Positions 43,232 to 52,400 of a DNA stretch of 64,000 bases are shown here, piece after piece. The number at the start of each line of letters is the position of its first letter. Position 1 is the stretch's first letter. The stretch covers positions 467,779 to 531,778 of the forward strand of contig CAUJNA010001891.1 of NCBI GenBank assembly GCA_963377175.1, written 5' to 3'. A model generated the notes under the pieces. That model was not told where the DNA came from, made no database searches, and saw nothing but the letters and a program-made list of their open reading frames with translations. Source of the stretch: Effrenium voratum. Taxonomy: Eukaryota > Sar > Dinophyceae > Suessiales > Symbiodiniaceae. A program made the translations under genes and the position numbers.

Positions 43232-44420
43232 AGGTCCTCAGGAAGTGGCGGTTCAGGTGGCCTCACTGGGGGAAGAATGGTGGGTGAACAAGGTAGGCAC
43301 ATACGGCATGGCCAGTGCCCAATCCTACTGGGGACGCCTGGCAGCCCTTCTACTCAGGGTCCTCAACGCACTTTTCCCTCAAGTGGATTGGAACTTTGTC
43401 TTTGTGGATGACTTCCTGTGGCTGCTTCGCAGCAAGGGGGCAGTGAACTTGGCGGTGGCGCTGTTGGCAACACTCCTGGCCTTGGGCACCCCGCTTAGCT
43501 GGAAGAAGACACATTTGGCGGAGGTCAACACGTGGCTGGGCTTCGTGGTCCACCCGAACATCCCGCAGGTTCTCATGGCCGCCAACAAACACATCCTGGT
43601 GATGGAGGTCTTGCAGATCATGGTGGAAGGGCAGGCGATGCACTCAAAGGACATCGAGAAGGCCCTGGGCCGCATCCAATGGGCAACTGCTGCATGTCCG
43701 CTGGCGAAGTCGATGCTTCAGCCACTGTGGGCCTGGAAAATGGCCACCACCACGGTGGGGAAACCCCCTAAGGTGGTCAGGATGCTGGCGTTCATGCTGC
43801 GGTTCCTCTTCAACACGCCCTTCGTCCAGTACTCCCCTTACTTGCCGAAGTCCTCTTGGTGGGGTTGCAGCGATGCTAGCGCCTCGGATGAAGGACTGGC
43901 ATTTGTGGGAGGCTGGTGCTCCAACAAAGTGGAGCCGGAGAAGAAGGAGGTGTACTGGTTCCACGAGCAGATCCACGTGGAGGAGTACCCGTGGGCATTC
44001 AAGAATGGGGATCCCAAGCGGAGGATTGCGGCTCTGGAAATGCTGGGCACGCTCTTCCTCTGTAACATGATCCTCACGCACCAAGGCCCTCTGTCCTCCC
44101 GGGTCCGACTCCCGGTGGGCAGTGACAATCAGGGCAACGTCATGGCGATGCTCAACCTTGGATCCAAGAAGCCCTACACCGCGGCTATCCTGATGGAGCT
44201 GGTCTTCCTGCTCCACACCCATGGCTGCTCGCTGGCGGCCAACCACGTGCCCCGGGAATTCAACCAGTGGGCCGATGAGCTGACGCACCCAGATTTCTCG
44301 GGGTTCGACCCTTTGCACAGAGTTCCTAAACAGGAACTCTGCGAGGAGTTCATTTTTCTCCCGCGTCTCCTGAATGGAGATGCATTTGATCTTAGCGTGG
44401 GCCCACCCATGCTCCCGTGA
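43164..44420 (+). CDS. Reverse transcriptase palm and RNase H (DIRS-like), 3' part of pol
   Basis: The 418-codon + frame carries RT motif B (WVNKVGTYGMASAQSYWGRL), motif C as FVFVDDFLWLL (catalytic D-D; FVDD instead of the usual YxDD), and the thumb with a W-L-G-F-V block. From about 43855 an RNase H-like domain follows: SDASASDEG (first Asp), RIAALEMLG (Glu), VGSDNQGNVMAML (Asp), and HVPREFNQWADELTHP with the last acidic residue. This RT-RNase H order and the N-x-W-A-D-x-L ending are typical of DIRS-group elements. The true frame begins upstream and joins here after a shift near 43240, so the ATG at 43164 is not the natural start. The stop TGA is at 44418-44420, 80 bp before B2. Confidence 0.8.
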   Translation: MAGAGHQVGAAQGGRHQGPPESEGPQEVAVQVASLGEEWWVNKVGTYGMASAQSYWGRLAALLLRVLNALFPQVDWNFVFVDDFLWLLRSKGAVNLAVALLATLLALGTPLSWKKTHLAEVNTWLGFVVHPNIPQVLMAANKHILVMEVLQIMVEGQAMHSKDIEKALGRIQWATAACPLAKSMLQPLWAWKMATTTVGKPPKVVRMLAFMLRFLFNTPFVQYSPYLPKSSWWGCSDASASDEGLAFVGGWCSNKVEPEKKEVYWFHEQIHVEEYPWAFKNGDPKRRIAALEMLGTLFLCNMILTHQGPLSSRVRLPVGSDNQGNVMAMLNLGSKKPYTAAILMELVFLLHTHGCSLAANHVPREFNQWADELTHPDFSGFDPLHRVPKQELCEEFIFLPRLLNGDAFDLSVGPPMLP

Positions 44421-44500
44421 CCGGAGCCGGTGGGTGACTCACTTCCCCTGGTGGCAGACCCCCCTGTGGCCTGGGTGCCCCTGGCCCCGGCCCAGGGGCG

Positions 44501-44679
44501 GGCGCTATCAGTCTGCACACCCGTTCTTCAGTTTTTGAGAGTTTGTGGTGGGTGGCCCATGGGGCCCACCCAGCCGTAGACATCTGACAGGGGAAGATGA
44601 GTCCCTGGCACCAACACATTGCTTGGATAAAAGAGTTATCGCTTGCTTGTGTGGTGCCGTTTGGTTAGCTTACATACAC
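44501..44679 (+). repeat. Repeat B2, right end of the retroelement
   Basis: Identical to B1 over 179 bp, ending GGTTAGCTTACATACAC where the flanking TACA/TATACA microsatellite begins. Confidence 0.95.
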
Positions 44680-44681
44680 AC

Positions 44682-44754
<73 letters not shown>

Positions 44755-44765
44755 CATACATACAG

Positions 44766-44796
<31 letters not shown>

Positions 44797-44842
44797 TATA
44801 TATGTATATATATGTATATGTATATATGTATATATGTTTTAG
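44671..44842. repeat. TACATA/TACA/TA microsatellite
   Basis: (CATATA)n followed by (TACA)n and (TATATG)n. Together with 37060-37313 it brackets the retroelement, so either the element inserted into a TACA array or the array is partly its 3' tail. Confidence 0.95.
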
Positions 44843-44999
44843 GTGACAGCTTGGAAGAGGCTTTGTAGCTAAGATGCAGTACCTGATGCTGGGAAGGTGG
44901 CCGGCTGTAGCCATACGGAATCAATGTCCAACTGAGTCTGGCAAGATGCAATCTTTTTTTTGTTTTAGTTTCGTTAAAAGAAGGTTCCCTGGATGGAAC

Positions 45000-45120
45000 T
45001 GGAAGCTTCCCCTAGTTCGACTACGGCACCTAGCAACAACGGCAACGCATGCAGGCGCGCCGGGACGCCTTGCGGCGCCGCGGCCAGCCGAGGCGAGCCG
45101 ACCTAGGTCAGTCACTGCGG
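45000..45120 (+). CDS. Possible short Arg/Gln-rich exon (unrecognised)
   Basis: A GC-rich patch reads QQRQRMQARRDALRRRGQPR in one + frame. It contrasts with its AT-richer flanks, and an M11 repeat begins about 100 bp downstream. No other support. Confidence 0.15.
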
Positions 45121-45227
45121 GTGTTTTTGTTTTCTGGGTGTTCGTTTAGGGCGGTTTCACAGGGAAACCAAAAGTGACCAAAATCTTTGAGGTTTCCAAA
45201 CAAACAAGCCTCACTTCATGAGTTCAT

Positions 45228-45340
45228 GAACTTTAAGCTTTTCGGGAAGACCATTTTAATGGTAAATAGAAACTTATTTATTTTAATTTGGCCATCCACT
45301 CAGCATGTGAGCATTGTGAGAGGAGCGACCCAGTGACGGT
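45228..45340 (+). repeat. Family M11 repeat
   Basis: Has GCTTTTCGGGAAGACC, TTTTAATGGTAAATAGAAAC and GGCCATCCACTCAGCATGTG, and ends GGAGCGACCCAG. Same block order as the copy that fills the intron at 47450-47654. Confidence 0.6.
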
Positions 45341-45924
45341 GCTTCACTCGGGGATCCCTTGTTTCAATACGTTTGAGTTGTTTTGCAACATTTATGCCGA
45401 AACCGCGTTTCGGGTTGTAAAGGGAAGCAAGGCGTAAACGAAGGGAAGCAACGCAGCCCATGGCGGTTCTCCTTATGTCTCAGATGGAGCACACTTCCGG
45501 CCTTATTTTCGGGCGAATAACATGTTGAACTGTTACTCTATTCCGGGGTTAGGCCGAAAAAACAAAGGGTTGCTACGGTTTCTGTCTTAAGGATTGCCCT
45601 CAAACTGGCAGTCTCCAATGGAATTTGAGCAAAAGCAGTGCGCACAAAGGGAAAGTCTGAATTTCAAGCAAACACACACGCAAACCTCCAAGAACGTGCG
45701 GGGCGTTTTTAGCTGGTTTGGATAAAGGTTCTGTACATAACCTGTCCAGCTGTTCCGAAGCAGAACAAGGCGCGCCTTGTCGACCAGAACTCGCCTGAAT
45801 CATGGCTGGAACCAGCACGCAATTTTGGCTGCCTCTTGGGCGTCGTCGGGCTCAGCCTTGCACTTTGACAAGTCCGCTTGATGGCAGGGTGGGGCAAAAT
45901 ATGGTTTAAACACCACCTTCACAA

Positions 45925-46026
45925 CTTGCTTAAGAATATGTTTTATTTTCCCTTGTTGGTTTTAAAATAGTTTTATCACTACTGGAAATATTTTATTTTT
46001 TCCAGGGGTCTTAATCAATGGAAGAC
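45925..46026. mobile_element. Diverged TIR element, family M2
   Basis: ACTTGCTTAAGAATATG at the left, GTCTTAATCAATGGAAGAC at the right, with TTTTATCACTACTGGAAATA inside, which is also present at 61068. Confidence 0.5.
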
Positions 46027-46530
46027 AAGACATCATCATCAGAACCAATGGTTTAAGCATGTTTAAACCAATGGGTAGCCCCACCCTACGTGATGGGCGG
46101 TCCGCGAAGCAAGCCTCGACTTTGAGGTTTGAAGGGGTACCAGGTTGAGTTTTGGAGCGACGCAGCCTCAACCTACCACACCTGGCCATGGTTGTTGTTG
46201 GGAAACACTTTACATTTTTGCTTATTGTGGTTTAGTGGGAAATCCCCACTTAACTCCATTGACAGTAAAAAGCTCGACCGCACTTGCAGCACAGGCCAAA
46301 AAGGGTTTCTGAAAAGTAAAAGAAGGCCCCATTTTGAAACTCCGAAAAGCGGTTTTCCCAGCGGGCCGCCTTCTTTGTGACCGGAAGAGACGAAATCCCT
46401 TGGTTTCAAGCCCACAGACGAGGGCCTTGTGTTCCGCGATCAAGCCGACCGGGCGCCCAACTTGGCAACGTGGCGACAGACACCTGCGTGTGAGCTGGAT
46501 GTGTGTTCAAAAGGACACCGAATGAGCTTG

Positions 46531-46645
46531 GTGGCTCTCAGCCATCCCCTTAGCTTTTCAGCTTTTTAGGGTTTAGTGGGACTTTCCATTTGACCCACTA
46601 AATGTTACTCGCTTTTAGCAGGGGATCTGAAAACGGACAGCCCAG
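46531..46645 (+). repeat. Family M7 repeat, complete CAG-ended copy
   Basis: Begins GGTGGCTCTCAGCCATCCCC, then CTTTTTAGGGTTTAGTGGG, then GACCCACTAAATGTTACTCG, and ends GGACAGCCCAG. The most complete M7 copy. Confidence 0.6.
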
Positions 46646-46867
46646 TTAGGTAACTATGTCGCCATTTACCCTGCAGCAGGTCCAATCCACGGGGATTCTG
46701 AAAATTGGGCCCCGGAAGAATGGCCCATGTTGCACGAAGAACCCAACGGGGTCTTGCTGGTGAAGGCCCAGGATCCTTTGGGTAGCATCTTGTTTAGATG
46801 TTCACCCCACTTACTAAACAATAAGTTGTATATAATGTTCACCCCACTTACTAAATAAATACATAAA

Positions 46868-46975
46868 TATATATATATATATACGCATACACATATATGT
46901 ATATATATATATATATATATAGATGTAGAACTGGTGAATGCATATATATATATATATGTATACATATAGGCCTGG
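46868..46975. repeat. AT-rich microsatellite (TATATA with TGCATA/TGTATA)
   Basis: Three TATATA tracts separated by a repeated GGTGAATGC-containing piece (at 46931 and 46974). Preceded by a direct repeat of GTTCACCCCACTTACTAAA (46799 and 46839). Confidence 0.85.
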
Positions 46976-47293
46976 TGAATGCGGACCACCCGCGGATTGC
47001 AGGTTATAACCTACTTGCCTGACGCGGGTTGAACATCCCAACTGGCATTGGGACATGGACTTCAACCCCAAAGGTACACCTACCGCATAGAGGCGCGCGT
47101 AAGTGGGAGTCCGCGAGTCCGAGCCAAGGTAGCCGCGCAGGTCCTGCATCATCACATCACACATAAAAATCACTCCACTCGCCTGTCTTGCCTTTTTTTG
47201 CCCATGACCCAAACCCCATTCCTGGGTTTCAAAAAACGGGGATCCCTCTCTCTCTCTCTCTCTATTTTTTCTCTTCTTCTCGGTTTCACCCAG

Positions 47294-47449
47294 TTTCTTT
47301 TGCTTCATCCTCCACCAAACTCGCCCCCGACACCCGCGGGGCAGCCAGCCCATCCTTTTCCATCCCCGAACCCGCCGGACCCACACCCAGACCGAGCTAG
47401 GTTCGCGCCGGAGAAGCAGGCGCCGAAGGCGCGGAGCAGTTTCCCTCAA
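47294..47449 (+). CDS. Pro-rich exon of an unknown protein (penultimate exon)
   Basis: After a long pyrimidine tract ending TTTCACCCAG, an open segment encodes HPPPNSPPTPAGQPAHPFPS, then NPPDPHPDRARFAPEKQAPK and ARSSFPQ. It ends in phase 0 before GTCGTAGC. The phase matches the next exon at 47655, and both exons share an APxPK/APEKQAPK style. The protein tail would be disordered and proline/lysine-rich. Function unknown; upstream exons were not identified. Confidence 0.4.
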
Positions 47450-47654
47450 GTCGTAGCCCTCACTTCCTGGAGTTGGAGTTTGATACTGAGTTCCTGGACT
47501 CTTGGACTTCAGTCACTTTTTAGGAAGGCCATGTTGGTTTAAAAGTTCCTGGACTTTTAGCAATACCACTCAATAGATAAAAACTGGAACCAGTTCCTGT
47601 TTTGTTTTGTTTTGCCCATCCACTCGATCGGTGAGAAGAGGAAGCCCACTCCAG
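47450..47654 (+). repeat. Predicted intron made largely of an M11 repeat
   Basis: Contains CTGAGTTCCTGGACTCTTGG, CAGTCACTTTTTAGGAAGGCC, and CCATCCACTC...GGTGAG near the end, the ordered blocks of family M11 (19373, 45228, 63265). Its last bases CCCACTCCAG coincide with the splice acceptor, as in the other copies that end GACCCAG and CGCTCAG. Confidence 0.5.
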
Positions 47655-47777
47655 GAGAAAGCCGAGGATGAGCTCGCGCCGGCACCAAAGGCGGAGCGCC
47701 GGCCGGAGCGGCCGCTGCCGGTGAAGACGGGGCCGCAGATGGTGCGCCGGAAGGTGCCCCGCTGGGCGCGGCGCTGA
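47655..47777 (+). CDS. C-terminal exon, Lys/Arg/Pro-rich (unknown protein)
   Basis: Encodes EKAEDELAPAPKAERRPERP then LPVKTGPQMVRRKVPRWARR and TGA at 47775-47777. The strongly GC-biased third positions, the clean stop and the agreement in phase with the exon at 47294 support a real terminal exon. The tail is basic and likely disordered. No family was recognised; a nucleic-acid or membrane-surface interaction would be a guess. Confidence 0.5.
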   Translation, partial: EKAEDELAPAPKAERRPERPLPVKTGPQMVRRKVPRWARR

Positions 47778-48422
47778 GAACTCGTGCCGTGCCGTGCGCT
47801 TGCGTTCGAAAGCGGCGCACGAACGAGTCAAACACGAAGAACGGGATAAATGGGTCCTCAATTGTTCAAGGGTAGAACAAGGGTTTGGAAAGATGTAGCT
47901 TGTTGGTATGTCCCCTTTTTTTTCAAAAAAGGGAATCCAAAAGGAAAACAGCAATCCCCGCCCACCCATTTTGAGACATACCCAAATGGCCTGTTTAGTT
48001 GCCCAGCACAGACTTTTCTCGTTTCTTTGGGAGTACTGGAGGCAAAGAACATTTACAGCTGCCATCCTCAAAAGGAGCCAAGGTACCCTTTGGGTGGGGT
48101 TGCACACCCCCGTCTCGGATATACGGACGTATTGCCGTCACTAGCGGTATCCCCTCGCGGGTACATGGCAGCAGCTTTTGACATATGCGTTTGTGGGCCC
48201 ATTCATTTCAGTATGGTTCTGCAAAATAACATGTAGGGCCACGTTCTAGAACATGTTCCCAACATAACAAACTAGTCACAAGGATGATCCACGTTGGTAC
48301 CACAGAACCCTTGTTTGGTGTTCAAGCACGACTGAGGATTTTCGACCGCAAGCACGACCACTTTCAGATGTCAAACGGGTTTGCGCAGCTTGCCTCCGAG
48401 CAGCCTTTGTACTTGAGGTTCA

Positions 48423-48553
48423 TACTGTGGATGGACGAAATCCATTTCGCACCGCTTTGAAACCATGGGAAACCATTGTCTTGTTGGTGTTTACAGGGGA
48501 ATCATCATTCCAGGCTTTCTTAAGGTGGTACAGGATTTCGTGCATCCACAGTA
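48423..48553. mobile_element. TIR element, family M9 (copy 2)
   Basis: TACTGTGGATGGACGAAATCC-like left end and GGATTTCGTGCATCCACAGTA right end, about 20 bp with one or two mismatches. The interior ACCATGGGAAACCATTGTC corresponds to the copy at 548-692. Confidence 0.8.
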
Positions 48554-49123
48554 GGGATGGCATGACCTCAAGGTGGGGAGTTGAGCAACCATGACAAGGA
48601 TTCTCTCGCAACCACGACCATCCCAAAATGGTTGGGCTCCTTTTGGGTTAAAACCAACCAAACAGGGGCTCCCAATAAAGAAAAACGCCCTCCAAGTTCG
48701 GTTCTGAAGGTCAGGCTGGGTTCATGGCTCTCCATGCGGGGGTTTCCGGGGTTAAAACTTGGGACCCTTGCGGACCAACCCGGTGTCTCTTGGAAACATG
48801 GAGCGGCCCCCAGGGTTTCTTGGATGGTGCAGGATTTTGTCCATAAAACAGCACCAAGCCTCAAACACAAAGTCACAGGAAAGAACTGCCAAGCGAACCT
48901 AGGAGAACCACGCGCGCGTCTCACGCGCGTCTTTGGATACCGGATACTTTCCTCCCTTTTTTGGGAGGAAAGGACGGACGCCAAGCACTTGGGGGAACCC
49001 CCCCGCTTTGACGAGCTCGGATCGGATCAATGGCTCAGGCGCCCGATGGCGGCTCCGACCTTCTGGTGGCCGACAAAGGCGAAAGATGTCGGGGTGGGCC
49101 AGTTTTTTGTTTTTTGTTTTTGA

Positions 49124-49265
49124 AGTATATATATATATATACTATTATTGTAAAATAATAATAGTCATCATTATTACTATTAATATTGTTATGTTTTTTA
49201 GTCACGGATTCAAAGTCCCACCCTCTAAACAGCGTATACATGTACAAATATATATATATATACAT
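49124..49265. repeat. AT-rich tract with TATATA and TAATAA repeats
   Basis: Two TATATATATATA tracts (49128 and 49243) flank an AATAATAATAGT-type segment. Non-coding. Confidence 0.75.
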
Positions 49266-49294
49266 ACTTTAGAGCCTTCGGCTCAGTCCGCCGA

Positions 49295-49454
49295 CATTGT
49301 CCTCTCCCTTTTCTCCTTCTTCCTCTCTCCCTTGTCTCCCTCGTGCGTTCTGTCGTCCTCTCTCCCTCCCTCCGCTCCCCATCCTCCCCATGCCCCCAAG
49401 CCTCTCTCTCCTCAATCTCCCTCTCTCCTCAATCTCCCTCTCTCTGTCTCTCTC

Positions 49455-49486
<32 letters not shown>

Positions 49487-49805
49487 GCTGTCTCTGTTTC
49501 TCTGTCTCTTTCTGTCTCCCTGTCTCCTTCCTGTCCACGCCCCTCTACAGAAAAAGGGTACCCTAATTCGAACCTCTCTACTCTCTCACTTTCTTGCTCT
49601 TTCTCTCTCTCTCTCTGTCTTTCTGTGTCTCTCTTTCTCAGTCTCTGTCTTTCTCTCTCGCTGTCGCTCTCTCTGTCTGTCTCTTTCTCTGTTTCTCTGA
49701 TTCTGGCTATGTCTCTGGCTCTGTCTCTGTCTCTCTCTCTCTCTTATCACTCTCTGTGTCTCGCTCTCTCTGTCTCTCTCTCTCCCTCTCTCTCTCCCGC
49801 TCTCT

Positions 49806-49845
<40 letters not shown>

Positions 49846-49850
49846 TGCAG
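49295..49850 (+). repeat. Long polypyrimidine (CT)n tract
   Basis: About 550 bp in which the + strand is almost entirely C and T (CTCTCTGTCTCTCTCTCTCT). A looser pyrimidine bias continues to about 50300 with TTTCCCTTTC words. Can form triplex (H-) DNA. The Ser/Leu-rich and Arg/Glu-rich open frames on the two strands are artefacts. Confidence 0.9.
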
Positions 49851-50477
49851 CGTCACGTCCCCCCCTGAGTTGCCTCGATGTCCGGGCACTGCCCCTGCAT
49901 GACCCGGAACTGTCATCTCACTACTGGCTTTCCCCTTGATTTCCCCTTCATGTTCTTTTCACGTTTCCCATGATGTCCTGGTCCTGTCCCTTCCATGCCG
50001 TTCAACCCCCCCTTCATGTCCATGACATTTTCTCGGTATGTCCGCTTCACTTTCCATGTGTGTCCCGTTCTTTCGTTGCGAGTCATTTCCCTACATCTCC
50101 CGTCGTGCCGATTGGTTTCCTTGTGCGTTGTTTCCCTTTCCTTCCCCCTGCACTCCCCGTGTTTTCATTTCTGTCCCTTGCATGTCCCTTTCAGTTCCCC
50201 TTTGTTTCCCTTTCATGTCCCGCTGCTTTCCTGTCATGTCGACTTCCTATTTCCTCCCCTCATTTCCTTGCACTTCCTTGCATTTCCTCTTTACTCCCCA
50301 ATATTTCCCGCAAAAGAAACACGGTTTTTCCAGCATTTTCGCAATTAGGACGTCCAAAAACAGAGTTTCTCCAGATTTTCGGCAAAAGGAGGCAGGAGCC
50401 CCAAACCAGCAAAGAGCCGGCAGGGGAATGACCCCTGTTTTGCGACACCGGCTCCCCGAAGACTACGCCGCGCGGTC

Positions 50478-50545
50478 CTTGGGGGGGGGGGCCACGTCTC
50501 AGACGTCGGGCGGGGGGGGGTTAGGGGGGGGTTAGGGGGGGGTTA
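50478..50545 (+). repeat. G-run array with GGGGGGGTTA units
   Basis: Runs of 7-9 G separated by TTA, CCACG or CGGGC. Three consecutive GGGGGGGTTA units resemble a G-rich telomere-like word but are not TTTAGGG. Confidence 0.75.
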
Positions 50546-51256
50546 TCCTCTATCCTCTCTTAGGTGTCCGATATTCACATACGTATGTATGTTTAATTTT
50601 TTCATGGGGAAGACGCTCGATACTGGTTGGCAGACTCAAATCCGAGCCATGCAAAAGATCCCCACCAAAGGGTTTTCTATTGAAACATACTTTTGGGCGG
50701 GCTCCCCAAAAAGGGCGGGTGCTGATTTGTTGCTTTCCCTTTCAGCGAGCCCCAAAAAGGGTGCCTGCACAACAGACCCGCCGGTAGCTGATTTGTAGCC
50801 TTCTGCATGAGACCCCCCTTCACAATGCAGTGGGGGAGGGGTGGGGGGGAGAGGGGCACCACTGGAATTCCATTTGTGGCTTTATATTCCTGATTGGCGA
50901 GAGTAGAGAAATGAAACTGCAAGATCCTTCCCCCTCCGGGGTATTGGGAATGGCATGAGCCAAACTCAATTGCCAGGCAGATGAAGGGTAAGGGACAGCA
51001 GCCAGAAATCGCATGACATTCTTTACACGGCTTTGGGCAAACCCCATGTACCAGGTTTTTCATGGTGACTCACTTAGTAAGTAGGTTGTAACCATGGTTA
51101 TATTGCCACCAACCTTGCTGTTCCATATATAGCCATTACTTGGGTTGAAAACAGGGTTATGGGATCTCAGGGTTTATTCCCACTTCTGTGATACGAGTTA
51201 GAGTTTCCCCCTAAAAAGGGAGGGGGGGGGTTCTACCACCCTAGTTAAACATCCAA

Positions 51257-51430
51257 GTGGCCAAGTGGGTTGCCTTGGTTTGCCTTGCATCACTGGCCAC
51301 ACTCGTAGGCATCGGAGGAGAGCTGGACACCTTGACGGAGGACACGTTCCGCATTTTGTTTGGCGGATGTTGTTGGCGTTGCATAGCATCTCTGGTAATT
51401 GGATGTCTGGTTCAGGGGAAATCCTCCTCT
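51257..51430 (+). CDS. Possible first exon with signal peptide (unrecognised)
   Basis: The ATG at 51257 opens with a hydrophobic leader (MAKWVALVCLASLATLVGIG) followed by GELDTLTEDTFRILFG. Leader plus L-T-x-x-T-F is the way protein-disulfide-isomerase-like thioredoxin domains begin, and a GTTTGG donor follows RIL. No CxxC active site is visible here, so this identity is only a hint. Chance is quite possible. Confidence 0.2.
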
Positions 51431-51524
51431 CATGGTGGGGGGGGAAGCCGAGGATAAACCTAGGATAGGCGGAGGATAAGGCCTTAATAAGACCTTATCA
51501 AGGGATCAACAAGGGATAGCCCCC

Positions 51525-51996
51525 CCCTACGAGGATCGTGAAAACCAGGTCACACGAAATGAAACCATGGTTGAAACCATAACGCTTCAGTATTTGAAGG
51601 GGAATCGACACATTGCAGGGCTTCTCGCGCCCATCCACAGTCTCTTGACGAGTCCCCGCCATCCAGGCAGTTCCAATGGAGGTGGATACTGGGGATGGAC
51701 AAAATCCACTTGCCACCAGTTGATAGGAATCACTAGGTCCTCCAGTAGGGAGGATAGAAGAAGTTTGTACCCGACGTTTTTTCGGTTTGGTCTATTTTAG
51801 TAGGGGAACCCTCCCCCAAAAAAGGGTAAAGGGCACTACTGAAAAACAGTTAGAGTTTCTTGCATCCCAATTGGTGCAGAATTTTGCCCATCCACAGTAG
51901 ACCTTCCCAAGCGGGACTGCACCCCTCTAAAACCCTTCTTTGAGTTCGTACTACGGTTGGAAAGAAGGTAGTCAGATTTGTAAACCCCTGCAAGTC
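51525..51996 (-). repeat. Right arm of the 17 kb-spaced inverted duplication
   Basis: Reverse complement of 34423-34968 in the same internal order, including an M3 element at 51732-51841, but lacking about 60 bp of the other arm and with small indels. Confidence 0.8.
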
Positions 51997-52149
51997 CCTC
52001 TCCAGATGCCCCCCTTCAGGTCCATGATCCTCAGGTCCTTTGCATCTTGCCAAACATGACCAACCTATGAAGTGCCACTTTGTTCATGGCCACCGGGCTT
52101 AGGTTTTCGCATCAGGTGTCATAGTTGAACCCCCCGGCTCCCCCAGCTC

Positions 52150-52400
52150 TCCCCAGCCCAAGCAGAATGGTTTCAGAGCCTTCCAAGAGGTCACGGACGG
52201 GTTGCATTCGGTTGCCATGTCACGTGCACATTCAACGCATGGAGGCCAGGAGGTCCCTCAGCTCCAGAAAGCCATGGCGAAGTCGACCAACCAACCCCGG
52301 GCCTCAGGGTTTCCGAGCCATTGCCCTAAGGGAACCTCAGGCAGCTTGAACGGAGAGCAGCAAACTGATCAACTTTTGATTCGGGGAAGTCTGGTGGCCC
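52150..52400 (+). CDS. Possible exon (unrecognised helical segment)
   Basis: A + frame reads QNGFRAFQEVTDGLHSVAMS then RAHSTHGGQEVPQLQKAMAK and continues open to 52654. The first part has an amphipathic, protein-like composition. No domain was recognised and splice limits are unclear. Confidence 0.2.

Larger units (their letters stand above)
37314..44679 (+). mobile_element. Retroelement with split direct repeats (A1-ORF1-B1A2-ORF2/RT/RNaseH-B2)
   Basis: Terminal blocks are A1 37314-37434, B1 39240-39418, A2 39419-39539 and B2 44501-44679; A1 equals A2 and B1 equals B2 base for base. Between A1 and B1 lies a gag-like ORF with a zinc finger. Between A2 and B2 lie a second gag-like ORF, a methyltransferase-like segment, reverse transcriptase and RNase H. 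The B1-A2 junction in the middle with A at the left end and B at the right end is the layout of split-direct-repeat DIRS-group elements (PAT, Ngaro). Two separate head-to-tail units sharing ends would look the same. No integrase, tyrosine recombinase, endonuclease or LTR was recognised. The coding part contains several frameshifts. Confidence 0.8.

Noticed and set aside
45000..45120. Arginine-rich exon treated as a confident gene
   Set aside because: The patch is short, open in more than one frame, and has no partner exon; kept only as a low-confidence entry.
49343..49939. 198-codon Ser/Leu-rich + frame
   Set aside because: Translation of the CT tract; the complementary Arg/Glu frame is equally open.
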